Origin: Alphaproteobacteria bacterium
GTDB taxonomy: Bacteria; Pseudomonadota; Alphaproteobacteria; DSM-16000; Inquilinaceae
Assembly (NCBI GenBank): GCA_028281925.1
Contig: JANQIX010000008.1
Span: 1 to 64,000 of the forward strand
Direction: 5' to 3'
Length of the DNA stretch: 64,000 bases
Positions 25,101-31,869 of the stretch are shown here, one piece after another. Positions within the stretch are counted from its first letter, which is position 1. The number at the start of each line of letters is the position of its first letter. The notes beneath the pieces were generated by a model. It did not search any database, was not told where the DNA came from, and saw only the letters and a program-made list of their open reading frames with translations. Both the position numbers and the translations under genes were made by a program.

Positions 25101-25756
25101 CGATGCGGCTCTGGGACCCGACGACGGGTGCGGAAACCGCCCGCCTGGAGGGCCACACCGGCTGGTTCACGGCGCTGGCGGTGCTGCCGGACGGCCGCCT
25201 CGCCTCGGGGGGCAACGATGGGACGGTACGGCTGTGGGATCCGGCGACGGGCGCGAAAACCGCCCGCCTGAGGGGCCACACCGGCTGGTTCACGACGCTG
25301 GCGGTGCTGCCGGACGGCCGCCTCGCCTCGGGGGGCAACGATGGGACTGTGCGGCTGTGGGACTCGGCGACGGGGGCGCAAGCCACCCGGCTGGAGGGCC
25401 ACACCGGCGCGGTCACGGCGCTGGCGGTGCTGGCGGACGGCCGCCTCGCCTCGGGCTCCGCTGACAACACGGTGCGGCTGTGGAACCCGGCGACGGGGGC
25501 GGAAACCGCCCGCCTGGAGGGGCACGCCGACTGGGTCAGGGCGCTGGCGGTGCTGGCCGACGGTCGCCTTGTCTCGGGATCGGATGACAACACTGTGCGG
25601 CTGTGGGATCCGGCGACGGGGATCGAGCTTTGTCGCCTCGAATTGGACAGGCCCATCCACTGCCTTGCGGTTCCGCCTCCCTACACGCGCTACGTCTGCC
25701 GCGTGGTCGCCGGCGATGAGGACGGCCGCCTGCACTGGCTTGAAATCTTGGATTGA
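22130..25756 (+). CDS. TIR-NB-ARC-WD40 STAND protein (apoptosome/NLR-like)
   Basis: 1208 residues from ATG 22130. A TIR domain (RIFISYSTHDGAERAAEL, residues 6-130) is followed by an NB-ARC ATPase with Walker A GAGGYGKTT near 180 and Walker B ILLVVDDVW near 256, a winged-helix region (about 430-510), and WD40 repeats from 638 to the end. Thirteen repeats of exactly 41 residues plus a degenerate last blade make 14, enough for two seven-bladed propellers as in APAF-1-type sensors. TIR domains of such proteins commonly hydrolyse NAD+ or signal on target sensing, so an antiphage or regulated-death role is plausible. The trigger is unknown. The gene neighbours a RES/Xre module. Confidence 0.92.
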   Translation: MAGEQPRIFISYSTHDGAERAAELRRELEAKGFAVWQDLVALQGSADWWTQIEAVLRSKALQHFILIVTPKALASRHVRAEIRLARQEGKTVSPVRGPDIESLDDMPRWLGNVYDLNVPERRTTLIRVLELPSSAARVPMMAPEPPEDFVLRPREFDALKQQLLDAKDDAVAITAALRGAGGYGKTTLAQALAHDPDIQDAYFDGVLWVELGEQGGGRVLAEIADLVKLLTGEAREMSTNDGARTALAEALGDRRILLVVDDVWQRPHLEPFLFGGRNTTRLVTTRFDPVLPDKAARQPVDAMQDAEALALLGRNLPPDQVAGQTIALSRMATRLGEWAQLLKLANGFLRDCVDFGATLEIAIADLSAGLDEHGLVALDAAEDVSYEDRRTSIAKVIDTSLGLLNDQERARFGELGIFPEDVDIPTGIAARLWAETGPLNAFQTRKLLIRLSGLSLLFSLDLGRQTLRLHDTTRHFLRYRAGEEGLAAQNQALVRAIGGINGAKGMPTAEAEYVYRHLPQHLADAHDRQALDALLLDPGWLKAKLAASGSPQSIVGDYTQHRHGRLQDLIGRTLGVTIGICARDPRQLLPQILARLMAVTDADTEGYREAARRLVDRPALLTERASLRPPGAEIARLEGHTDWVTALAVLPDGRLASGSSDTTVRLWDPATGAETTCLEGHTDWVTALAVLPDGHLASGSNDGTVRLWNPATGAEIARLEGHAGAVRALAVLQDGRLASGSFDTTVRLWDPATGAETARLKGHTRRMRALAVLQDGRLASGADDKTVRLWDPATGAEIARLGGHTSRVRALAVLQDGSLASGSDDRTVRLWDPATGAETTRLEGHIGAVTALAVLPDGRLASGSSDTTTRLWDPATGTGTARLESHTGAITALAVLPDGRLASGSSDTTARLWDPVTGTGTAHLEGHTDEVTALRVLPDGRLASGSNDTTVRLWDPATGAETARLEGHADWVRALAVLADGRLASGSDDWTMRLWDPTTGAETARLEGHTGWFTALAVLPDGRLASGGNDGTVRLWDPATGAKTARLRGHTGWFTTLAVLPDGRLASGGNDGTVRLWDSATGAQATRLEGHTGAVTALAVLADGRLASGSADNTVRLWNPATGAETARLEGHADWVRALAVLADGRLVSGSDDNTVRLWDPATGIELCRLELDRPIHCLAVPPPYTRYVCRVVAGDEDGRLHWLEILD
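24041..25639 (+). repeat. thirteen 123-bp tandem repeats encoding WD40 blades
   Basis: Period exactly 123 bp, 13 copies, high nucleotide identity (ALAVLPDGRLASGS and TVRLWDPATGAE recur almost unchanged). Variation concentrates in the residues just after GH(T/A) (DWV, GAV, RRM, SRV, DEV, GWF) and before the RLW strand. These positions are surface-exposed in WD propellers. The pattern suggests recent expansion or gene conversion. Confidence 0.95.
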
Positions 25757-25796
25757 GGCTGACGGTACGTAGCCGAATGGCGACGCGAGATCACGC

Positions 25797-26152
25797 CTAT
25801 CCCTGCTTCCAGTCCCGCACCGGCTCTTCGTCCATCTCTAGATGCAACTCTGCACCCTCGTACGGGTGTGCCGCGGCCACCGCCTCATCCAGCTCCACAC
25901 CCAGACCTGGTTCCGAGGACGGGATCACATAGCCATCCTCCCACCGGATCGGCTGTTTCAGGATCTCGGCGTGGAAGCCGCCCCAGGTCTGGATGCTTTC
26001 CAGGATCAGGAAATTCGACGAACAGGCGGGAAGCTGGATGTTCGCCGCGCCCTCGATCGGGCCGCAATAGAGGTGGAGGCGATCTGGGTATGGCGCGCCT
26101 CTGCCATGCCGGCGATCTTCTTGGCCTCCAGCAGGCCGCCGATGCGGCCCAG
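25797..26152 (-). pseudogene. 3' fragment of a duplicated enolase-superfamily dehydratase
   Basis: The C-terminal ~115 residues of the dehydratase encoded at 26834-28024 are repeated here (shared CGPIEGAANIQL, LILESIQTWGGFHAEILK, GLGVELDEAVAAAHPYEG). Homology stops abruptly near 26152 after GCGGCCCAG on the plus strand. A 1-nt deletion near 26080 puts IGGLLEAKKIAGMAEA out of frame with the rest. No start or catalytic half remains, so it cannot be functional. It ends at a TAG (25797-25799). Confidence 0.85.
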
Positions 26153-26184
26153 GGGCCGTGCCGAAGCCGGCGGCGGGGCGGCCT

Positions 26185-26661
26185 TCACCTTGGCACGAGT
26201 CTGTAGTTCGCGGGATCGTATCGCTCGGCCGCATTGGCGCCGCCCGCAAACGTATTTCCGAACGAAACAGACGTGTATATCCCCGGTTTCCCGAGAAACT
26301 GTCGGACCCCATCGAAGGTGATGAACTCCGCAACGCAGGTGCTGTCAGAGCAGACCGAGATGTCGTTGTCCAGACCGCTCAGCGTCAGCACAGGATCGTT
26401 CAGGTCGCTTCCGTCAACCAGATCAGCGAGGCTCGTCACAAAGGGCAACGCGGGGCCGGCCACGCCGTCAAGGCGCGCTTTTTCGAAGGCGCTCACGATC
26501 ACGGTGTCGCCATCGTCCTGCAATTCGCCCGTGACGTCCACTTCAAGTACGCTGCCGAATGTGAAGGTGTAGGTGAGCCTGAAATCTTCGGCGGCCACCG
26601 GTCCTGCGGCAAAAGCCGCAGCGGCGAAGATGGCTGCAATCCCATTTACTGATTTCCGCAT
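26185..26661 (-). CDS. exported protein of unknown function
   Basis: 158 residues from ATG 26661. It has a clear signal peptide (basic MRKSVNG, hydrophobic IAAIFAAAAFAAG, cleavage-like VAAED), then a beta-rich mature domain beginning FRLTYTFTFGSVLEVDVTG. A Cys pair in CSDSTC may form a periplasmic disulfide. There is no enzyme motif. The gene sits between the complete dehydratase and its broken duplicate, same strand, and seems to have been caught in or inserted into that duplication. Family not recognised. Confidence 0.65.
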   Translation of the reverse strand: MRKSVNGIAAIFAAAAFAAGPVAAEDFRLTYTFTFGSVLEVDVTGELQDDGDTVIVSAFEKARLDGVAGPALPFVTSLADLVDGSDLNDPVLTLSGLDNDISVCSDSTCVAEFITFDGVRQFLGKPGIYTSVSFGNTFAGGANAAERYDPANYRLVPR

Positions 26662-26833
26662 CGGCCCGCCTTTTCCAAGTGGCGCGTTGGGTGAAGGCAA
26701 GGGTTGCCCGATCCCGAGTTCCGGTCAATCTCGCATGGCCCGCGGGGAGTGCTGAGGTCGTCCGCACGCCCTCCGATGTGAGGTGGAGGCTGCGATCATT
26801 CGTTGGAAGAGCCGACAGGGGCTATCCCTGCAC

Positions 26834-28024
26834 TCAGTCCTGCACCGGATCGCCGACCATATCCAGATGTAGATCCGCGCCCTCATACGGGTGCGCCGCC
26901 GCTACCGCCTCGTCCAGCTCCACCCCCAGGCCCGGCGCTGTCGGCGGGATGACGTAACCGTCTTCCCACCGGATCGGCTGTTTCAGGATCTCGGCGTGAA
27001 AGCCACCCCAGGTCTGGATGCTCTCCAGGATCAAGAAATTCGGCGAACAGGCGGCGAGCTGGATGTTCGCCGCGCCCTCGATCGGGCCGCAATAGAGGTG
27101 GGGGGCGATCTGGGCGTAGTGCGCCTCGGCCATGCCGGCGATCTTCTTGGCCTCCAGCAATCCGCCGACGCGGCCCAGTGCCATCTGCAGGATCGAGGCG
27201 GCTTGGAGCTGCAGCACGCGGGCGAATTCGTACTTAGTTGTCAGCCGCTCGCCCGTGGCGATGGGGATGGAGGTCTGCCGGGCGACGCGGGCCATTTCCT
27301 CCGGCACCTCGGGCGGTGTCGGCTCCTCGAACCAGAGCGGGTCATAGGGCTCCAGCGCCTGGGCCAGGCGGATTGCGCCCGACGTGGTGAACTGGCCGTG
27401 GGTGCCGAACAACAGATCCGCCTTGGTGCCCACGGCTTCGCGGAGGCGGCGCACGAAGGCGGCGGAGCGTTCGATCGCCGCCAGCGACGGCTGGCGCGGG
27501 TCGAACACCGTGTACGGTCCCGCGGGGTCGAACTTCACCGCGGTGAAGCCCTGGGCGACACAGGCCGCGGCGCGCTCCGCCGCCAAATCCGGGTCGGCAT
27601 AGACCTCGGTACCCTCGCCCTCGGCCGGATAGAGATAGGTATAGCTGCGCAGGCGCTCGTGCACCTTGCCGCCCAACAGGTCATAGACCGGGCGGCCCAC
27701 GGCCTTGCCGACAATGTCCCAGCAGGCCATTTCCAGCCCGCTCAGCACGCCTACCAGCGACACGTCGGGGCGCAGCGTATAGCCACCGCCGTAGACGCGG
27801 CGCCACAGCGTCTCGATGCGGAACGGGTCGGCACCCTGGACGTGCCGTTCGAACACGTCCTCGATCATCGCCACGATCGTCTGGGGCCCGAAGGTCGCGG
27901 CATAAACCTCGCCCACGCCTTCGATGCCGGTGTCGGTGACCAGCTTCAGGAACAGGAAATAGCGGCCGCCGAAATGCGGCGGCGGATTGCCGACGACGAA
28001 GGTGCGGAGCTCGGTGATCTTCAT
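26834..28024 (-). CDS. enolase-superfamily sugar-acid dehydratase (mandelate racemase/ManD-galactonate dehydratase group)
   Basis: 396 residues from ATG 28024. The capping domain (MKITELRTFVVGNPPP) is followed by the barrel. Visible active-site elements are TAVKFDPAGPY (Lys region), the Glu ligands in LWFEEPTPPE and IATGERLTT, and HLYCGPIEGAANIQLAA. These Mg2+ enzymes abstract a proton alpha to a carboxylate and eliminate water. The substrate is likely a hexonate or related sugar acid but cannot be read from sequence. A repeat element and an alcohol dehydrogenase gene lie upstream on the same strand, and a 3' duplicate of this gene lies at 25797-26152. Confidence 0.85.
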   Translation of the reverse strand: MKITELRTFVVGNPPPHFGGRYFLFLKLVTDTGIEGVGEVYAATFGPQTIVAMIEDVFERHVQGADPFRIETLWRRVYGGGYTLRPDVSLVGVLSGLEMACWDIVGKAVGRPVYDLLGGKVHERLRSYTYLYPAEGEGTEVYADPDLAAERAAACVAQGFTAVKFDPAGPYTVFDPRQPSLAAIERSAAFVRRLREAVGTKADLLFGTHGQFTTSGAIRLAQALEPYDPLWFEEPTPPEVPEEMARVARQTSIPIATGERLTTKYEFARVLQLQAASILQMALGRVGGLLEAKKIAGMAEAHYAQIAPHLYCGPIEGAANIQLAACSPNFLILESIQTWGGFHAEILKQPIRWEDGYVIPPTAPGLGVELDEAVAAAHPYEGADLHLDMVGDPVQD

Positions 28025-28077
28025 GGGGTTCTCAATCTGTTTGATGGGCAGACGTTTTGATTGGCCCGGTGCAACAT

Positions 28078-28174
28078 GGCAGGAGATGCCCGCCTGCGCG
28101 GGCATGACGGCATTTGTTCTCTCGCGATCGATCAACCAAGTCGTCGGTCTCGCGAAGGCGAGAACCTCCCTGGC
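28078..28174. repeat. intergenic repeat element, copy B
   Basis: Second copy of the element at 21893-21996, same orientation. The first hairpin is ATGCCCGC-CTGC-GCGGGCAT (28086-28105). The second is TCTCGC-GAAG-GCGAGA, in which a C-G pair of copy A is replaced by T-A, a compensatory change. It lies between the dehydratase start and the alcohol dehydrogenase stop. Confidence 0.75.
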
Positions 28175-28222
28175 AGGGACACCAGCCTCTCCACAAGCGC
28201 ACGCGCAAAGGTGTGCCCCGGC

Positions 28223-29302
28223 TCAGAACAGGATGACGTTGCGTAGCGCGTCGCCGCGCTTGACCTCGTCGATGGCGACGTTGATGTCGGAAAGGCCGTA
28301 GCGGCCGGTGATCAGCTCATCCAGCAACAGCCGACCCTCCCGGTAGAGGCTCACAAGATGCGGGATGTCCACGGCGATGCGGGCGGAGCCCATCTTGCAC
28401 CCCAGGATGCGGTGGTTGGCCGAGGCAATGTTGGACGGGTCGATCTCGCTCATCACGCCAGAGGGCGGCATGCCGACCAGCACCGCAGCACCACCGCGGG
28501 CCAGCAGGCCAAAGGCCATGTCGAAGGCGGGCTTCGCACCGACCGTGACGATCACAGTGTCGGCGCCGTGACCGCCGGTCAGGCTGCGGATGGCCTGAGC
28601 GGCATCTTCCTTTGTCGGGTTGACGATGTGGGTAGCGCCGAAGCGACGTGCCGCCTCCAGCTTCATGTCCGACAGGTCGACGGCGATCACCGGGTCGGCG
28701 CCGGCAATGCGCGCACCTTGCACGCTGTTCAGCCCGACGCCGCCCGTGCCGATCACGACCACGCTCATGCCCGGCTCCACCTGGGCGGTGTTGACCGCCG
28801 CGCCATAGCCGGTGATGACGCCGCAGGCCAACAGCGACGCGCTCTCCATCGGCATGGCGGCGTCTATGGCGACGGCCTGCGAGGCGTCGACCACGACGGA
28901 TTCGGCAAAGGCCCCGGTGCGCAGGCCGTGGACGACCGGGCTGCCGTCCGGCAGCGAGAGCGGGCTATGGCGATCCAGCGGAAACTCCGCATCGCACTGC
29001 ACCGGCTCGTCGCGCGCGCAATAGCGGCAGGTGCCGCAGGCGCGGATCAGCGTCACCACGACCGGGTCGCCCACTGAGAGCCCCTGGACGCCGGGGCCCA
29101 CCGCCTCGACATGTCCGGCTGCCTCATGGCCATAGACGGCCGGCAACGTGCCGCCCCAAGCGCCGTCGGCATAGAAGATATCGCTGTGGCAGATGGCGCA
29201 GGCCGCAATCCTGACCTTGATCTCGCCCGGGCCGGGATCCGCCAGGGCAATATCTTCGATCGTCAGCGGCTGTCCGAAGCCGTGGCACACTGCGGCTTGC
29301 AA
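28223..29302 (-). CDS. zinc-dependent alcohol dehydrogenase (MDR family)
   Basis: 359 residues from TTG 29302, which is supported by AGGAGGA eight bases upstream. The catalytic zinc site is indicated by CAICHSD and GHEAAG. The structural zinc loop is CGTCRYC with a fourth Cys seven residues on. The nucleotide fold has VVVIGTGGVGLNSVQGA. It oxidises an alcohol or reduces an aldehyde with NAD(P)(H) in the cytoplasm; the pattern is closest to class III-type/mycothiol-type dehydrogenases, but the substrate is not determinable. It is on the same strand as the dehydratase downstream, with a repeat element between, so a shared catabolic role is possible. Confidence 0.9.
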   Translation of the reverse strand: MQAAVCHGFGQPLTIEDIALADPGPGEIKVRIAACAICHSDIFYADGAWGGTLPAVYGHEAAGHVEAVGPGVQGLSVGDPVVVTLIRACGTCRYCARDEPVQCDAEFPLDRHSPLSLPDGSPVVHGLRTGAFAESVVVDASQAVAIDAAMPMESASLLACGVITGYGAAVNTAQVEPGMSVVVIGTGGVGLNSVQGARIAGADPVIAVDLSDMKLEAARRFGATHIVNPTKEDAAQAIRSLTGGHGADTVIVTVGAKPAFDMAFGLLARGGAAVLVGMPPSGVMSEIDPSNIASANHRILGCKMGSARIAVDIPHLVSLYREGRLLLDELITGRYGLSDINVAIDEVKRGDALRNVILF

Positions 29303-29511
29303 GGCAGGGGTCCTCCTGCGGCATCTGGGTGGCGGGCCGCTCCGCACTAAAAGGCATCCGCGGGGCTGCCGATAGCGCGAAAGCGCCGGTCCCGGACGAA
29401 AAGCGCCAGGCAGTGCACTTTTGGAGCGCTGAGGCGGGGCGGCTGGACAAGCCTCCGCCGCCGTCCCATATCGCCCGTAAGGCCCCTTTCGCAGACCCTT
29501 CGGCAGGATCC

Positions 29512-30111
29512 ATGGAAGCGATCGACGTGCTCTTGACCCGGCGGTCCGTCGTGGTCGCCAATCAGATCGGGCCGGGGCCCGACGAAGCGGCGCTTCAGAC
29601 GATCCTGCGCGCCGCGACGCGCGTGCCGGACCACGGCAAGCTGGCGCCGTGGCGCATCCAGATCCTGCGTGAACCGGGGCAGGCTGCCCTGGGCGACCTG
29701 CTGGCCCGCCTGTTCGCCGCGCAGTACCCGCAGGCCAACGACAAGCAGATCGCCTTCGAACGGCAGCGGCCGCAACGCGCACCGCTGCTGCTGGTGGTCG
29801 CCACCAGGCTGCGGCACGACCACAAGATCCCGGTGATGGAACAGATGCTTTCGGGCGGAGCGGTCTGCATGTCCCTGCTGATCGCGGCCCAGGCGCTGGG
29901 CTATTGCGGGCAGTGGCTGACCGAATGGCCGGCCTACCGGCCGGAGGTCGCACGCTTCCTTGGCCATGACCCGGAAACGGACAAGATCATCGGCTTCGTC
30001 TATCTGGGCAGCCGGGCCGAGGCGCCGGACGACCGGCCGCGCCCCGATCTCGCCGATATCGTCTCCGAATGGTCAGGGCCGGTTGGCGCCGATGCTGTAG
30101 AGAGTGCGTAG
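29512..30111 (+). CDS. nitroreductase-family flavoprotein
   Basis: 199 residues from ATG 29512 (AGGA just upstream). Family signatures are DVLLTRRSV at the N-terminus, ATRVPDHGKLAPWRIQIL (FMN region) and a Gly-rich LSGGAVCMSLLIAAQALG helix, ending with a KIIGFVYLG strand. It resembles the small YdjA/TdsD-type nitroreductases, which reduce nitro compounds or quinones with NAD(P)H and FMN as dimers. It is divergent from the alcohol dehydrogenase gene, with 209 bp between starts. No neighbour indicates a specific substrate. Confidence 0.88.
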   Translation: MEAIDVLLTRRSVVVANQIGPGPDEAALQTILRAATRVPDHGKLAPWRIQILREPGQAALGDLLARLFAAQYPQANDKQIAFERQRPQRAPLLLVVATRLRHDHKIPVMEQMLSGGAVCMSLLIAAQALGYCGQWLTEWPAYRPEVARFLGHDPETDKIIGFVYLGSRAEAPDDRPRPDLADIVSEWSGPVGADAVESA

Positions 30112-30336
30112 GCCCTTCGAAGCTCGAAATCATAAACGAATAGAATTTGTTAGCGGACTGCTCAAAATTCTTCGGACAATTTATCGTTAATGCCTGAAGG
30201 ATCTGCGAAGCACAAATACGTCGACAACAGTGTTAATGTTGTATAATCCAAATCTTGCCTTAGCATGATAGTCGAATCGCTTTGGCGGTTACTTCGAATT
30301 GAAAATAATAGAGATCGAAACGAAGGGTGGGGCGCG

Positions 30337-31158
30337 ATGAGATTGGAGATCATTCGTCGAAAGCCGCAGGGGCCGGCGCATCCGACGCCGCTGTTGTTCG
30401 TGCACGGGGCATTCTCTGCCGCCTGGTGCTGGGATGAGCATTTCCTGCCCTATTTTGCGGAGCGCGGATTCGATGCCTATGCGCTCAGCCTGCGTGGCCA
30501 TGGCCTGAGCGAGGGCCACAACGCGGTTCGCTGGGCGACACTGGCCGATTATGTCGCCGATGTCGCCGCGGCGGTCGAGGCACTGCCGGCACCGCCTGTG
30601 CTGATCGGCCAGTCGATGGGCGGTTTCATCGTGCAGCACTATTTGCGCAAGCACACGCTGCCCGGCGCGGTGCTGATGTCGTCGACGCCACCGCACGGGA
30701 TCTACATCACCGCGCTGGACATGATGATCCGGCGGCCGATGCTGTGGATGCAGATGGCCATGGCCCAGTATGTCGGCCCCACGGCTGCCGCCGACCGCAC
30801 CATCCGCCACAGCTTGTTCTCACACACGTTGCCGAATGCGTTGGCCAACAGATACATGCGCCGGTTCCAGGACGAATCCGTGGTGGTCGCCTGGGAGAGT
30901 ATGGTCTACGCCGTCTCATACTGGACGCGGCAGATCGAAACGCCCATCCATGTGATCGGTGCGCGGGATGACGCGTTCGTTCCGGCCTTCGAGGTCGAAT
31001 CGACGGCTCGTGCCTACGGCACGCGCGCCGACATCATCGATGATCTGGCGCATGCCATGATGCTGGACACGAACTGGGAGAGTGCAGCCCGAAGCGTCCA
31101 TCGCTGGGTCAACCGCACTCTGGCACTCCCCGATGCCTCGGTCGGCGCCGCCGCCTGA
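30337..31158 (+). CDS. alpha/beta hydrolase
   Basis: 273 residues from ATG 30337 (GGGTGGGG upstream). It has a classic fold: LLFVHGAFSAAWCWDEHFLP (oxyanion), SLRGHGLSEG, nucleophile elbow LIGQSMGGFIVQHYL (Ser), acid loop GARDDAFVPAFEV (Asp) and DLAHAMMLD (His). The triad is complete. The arrangement resembles haloperoxidase/lysophospholipase-like esterases; substrate unknown. The 225 bp upstream are unusually AT-rich and probably hold its promoter. Confidence 0.88.
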   Translation: MRLEIIRRKPQGPAHPTPLLFVHGAFSAAWCWDEHFLPYFAERGFDAYALSLRGHGLSEGHNAVRWATLADYVADVAAAVEALPAPPVLIGQSMGGFIVQHYLRKHTLPGAVLMSSTPPHGIYITALDMMIRRPMLWMQMAMAQYVGPTAAADRTIRHSLFSHTLPNALANRYMRRFQDESVVVAWESMVYAVSYWTRQIETPIHVIGARDDAFVPAFEVESTARAYGTRADIIDDLAHAMMLDTNWESAARSVHRWVNRTLALPDASVGAAA

Positions 31159-31425
31159 CCCGGCGGTGCACCGCTGGACGGCTCACTGACGGGGCGCCAA
31201 GAGCCCCAGCCCCCGGAATGCCGATATCGAACCTGGATCGGGCCAGATTCGAACACGCTCGCATGCGTTGATAAAGTATTGTGTCGAATATGGGTAATGG
31301 ACCGCCTCTGCCCTCGCGCGGTTCTTGACAGACAATGGCGATCGTTCGATTTCTTTCGAAGCGGCGGTTGCGTCCCCCCATTGCTGCGCGCCGCGATCCG
31401 CAATCCCGTAAATGAGGCGCCCATA

Positions 31426-31602
31426 ATGACGCAGACCCATTCTGTTGAGCTGACGGACCAGCACGGTCCGATCCTGGTCGGCAGGCCGAACGAACACGCC
31501 ATGCAGGCGTGGTATCGCGGCTGCTTTCCCGTCCGGCAGGCGGCGAACGACTCGATGGAAGAAACCCTGGTACCGTTCTCCGCTGCCGGCAACGACTGGT
31601 AG
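31426..31602 (+). CDS. possible small protein (58 aa), unknown
   Basis: ATG 31426 follows ATGAGGCGC with GAGG about 8 nt upstream; the stop is TAG at 31602. Third-position GC is very high, as in neighbouring real genes. The sequence (MTQTHSVELTDQHGPILVGR..., with a WYRGCFP segment) has no signal or membrane part. A strong terminator-like hairpin follows at 31684. Not recognised. Confidence 0.4.
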   Translation: MTQTHSVELTDQHGPILVGRPNEHAMQAWYRGCFPVRQAANDSMEETLVPFSAAGNDW

Positions 31603-31683
31603 GCCGCGTAGCCTGATCTCTTCCCATTGATGATGACGGCCGGGCCGACGAGCAAAGGCTTGGTCTGAGTCGGCACAGTTTGG

Positions 31684-31713
31684 AATGCCCGGCGCGTCCT
31701 CGTGCCGGGCATT
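31684..31713 (+). terminator. terminator-like hairpin
   Basis: AATGCCCGGC and GCCGGGCATT form a perfect 10-bp stem with a 10-nt loop, followed by a short T-containing tail (TCATTG). The weak U-tract means termination on either strand is only likely. It separates the small gene at 31426 from the VWA gene. Confidence 0.6.
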
Positions 31714-31869
31714 TCATTGTCCGCCATAGTGACCGGGGCCTTCCTGTCGGCGGTTCATATCGTGCTGCCGGAATGGTAAGACGCTTCCCGTGCTCAGGCG
31801 GTTGCGCGGCCCATTTCCTGAAGGGCCGGGCCGGCCGCTCATCGAGCACCGACTGGGAGGCATAATCAC

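Noticed and set aside
24041-25639. CRISPR-like regular repetition
   Set aside because: The 123-bp period is fully coding (WD40 blades of 41 residues), with no short repeat/unique spacer alternation.
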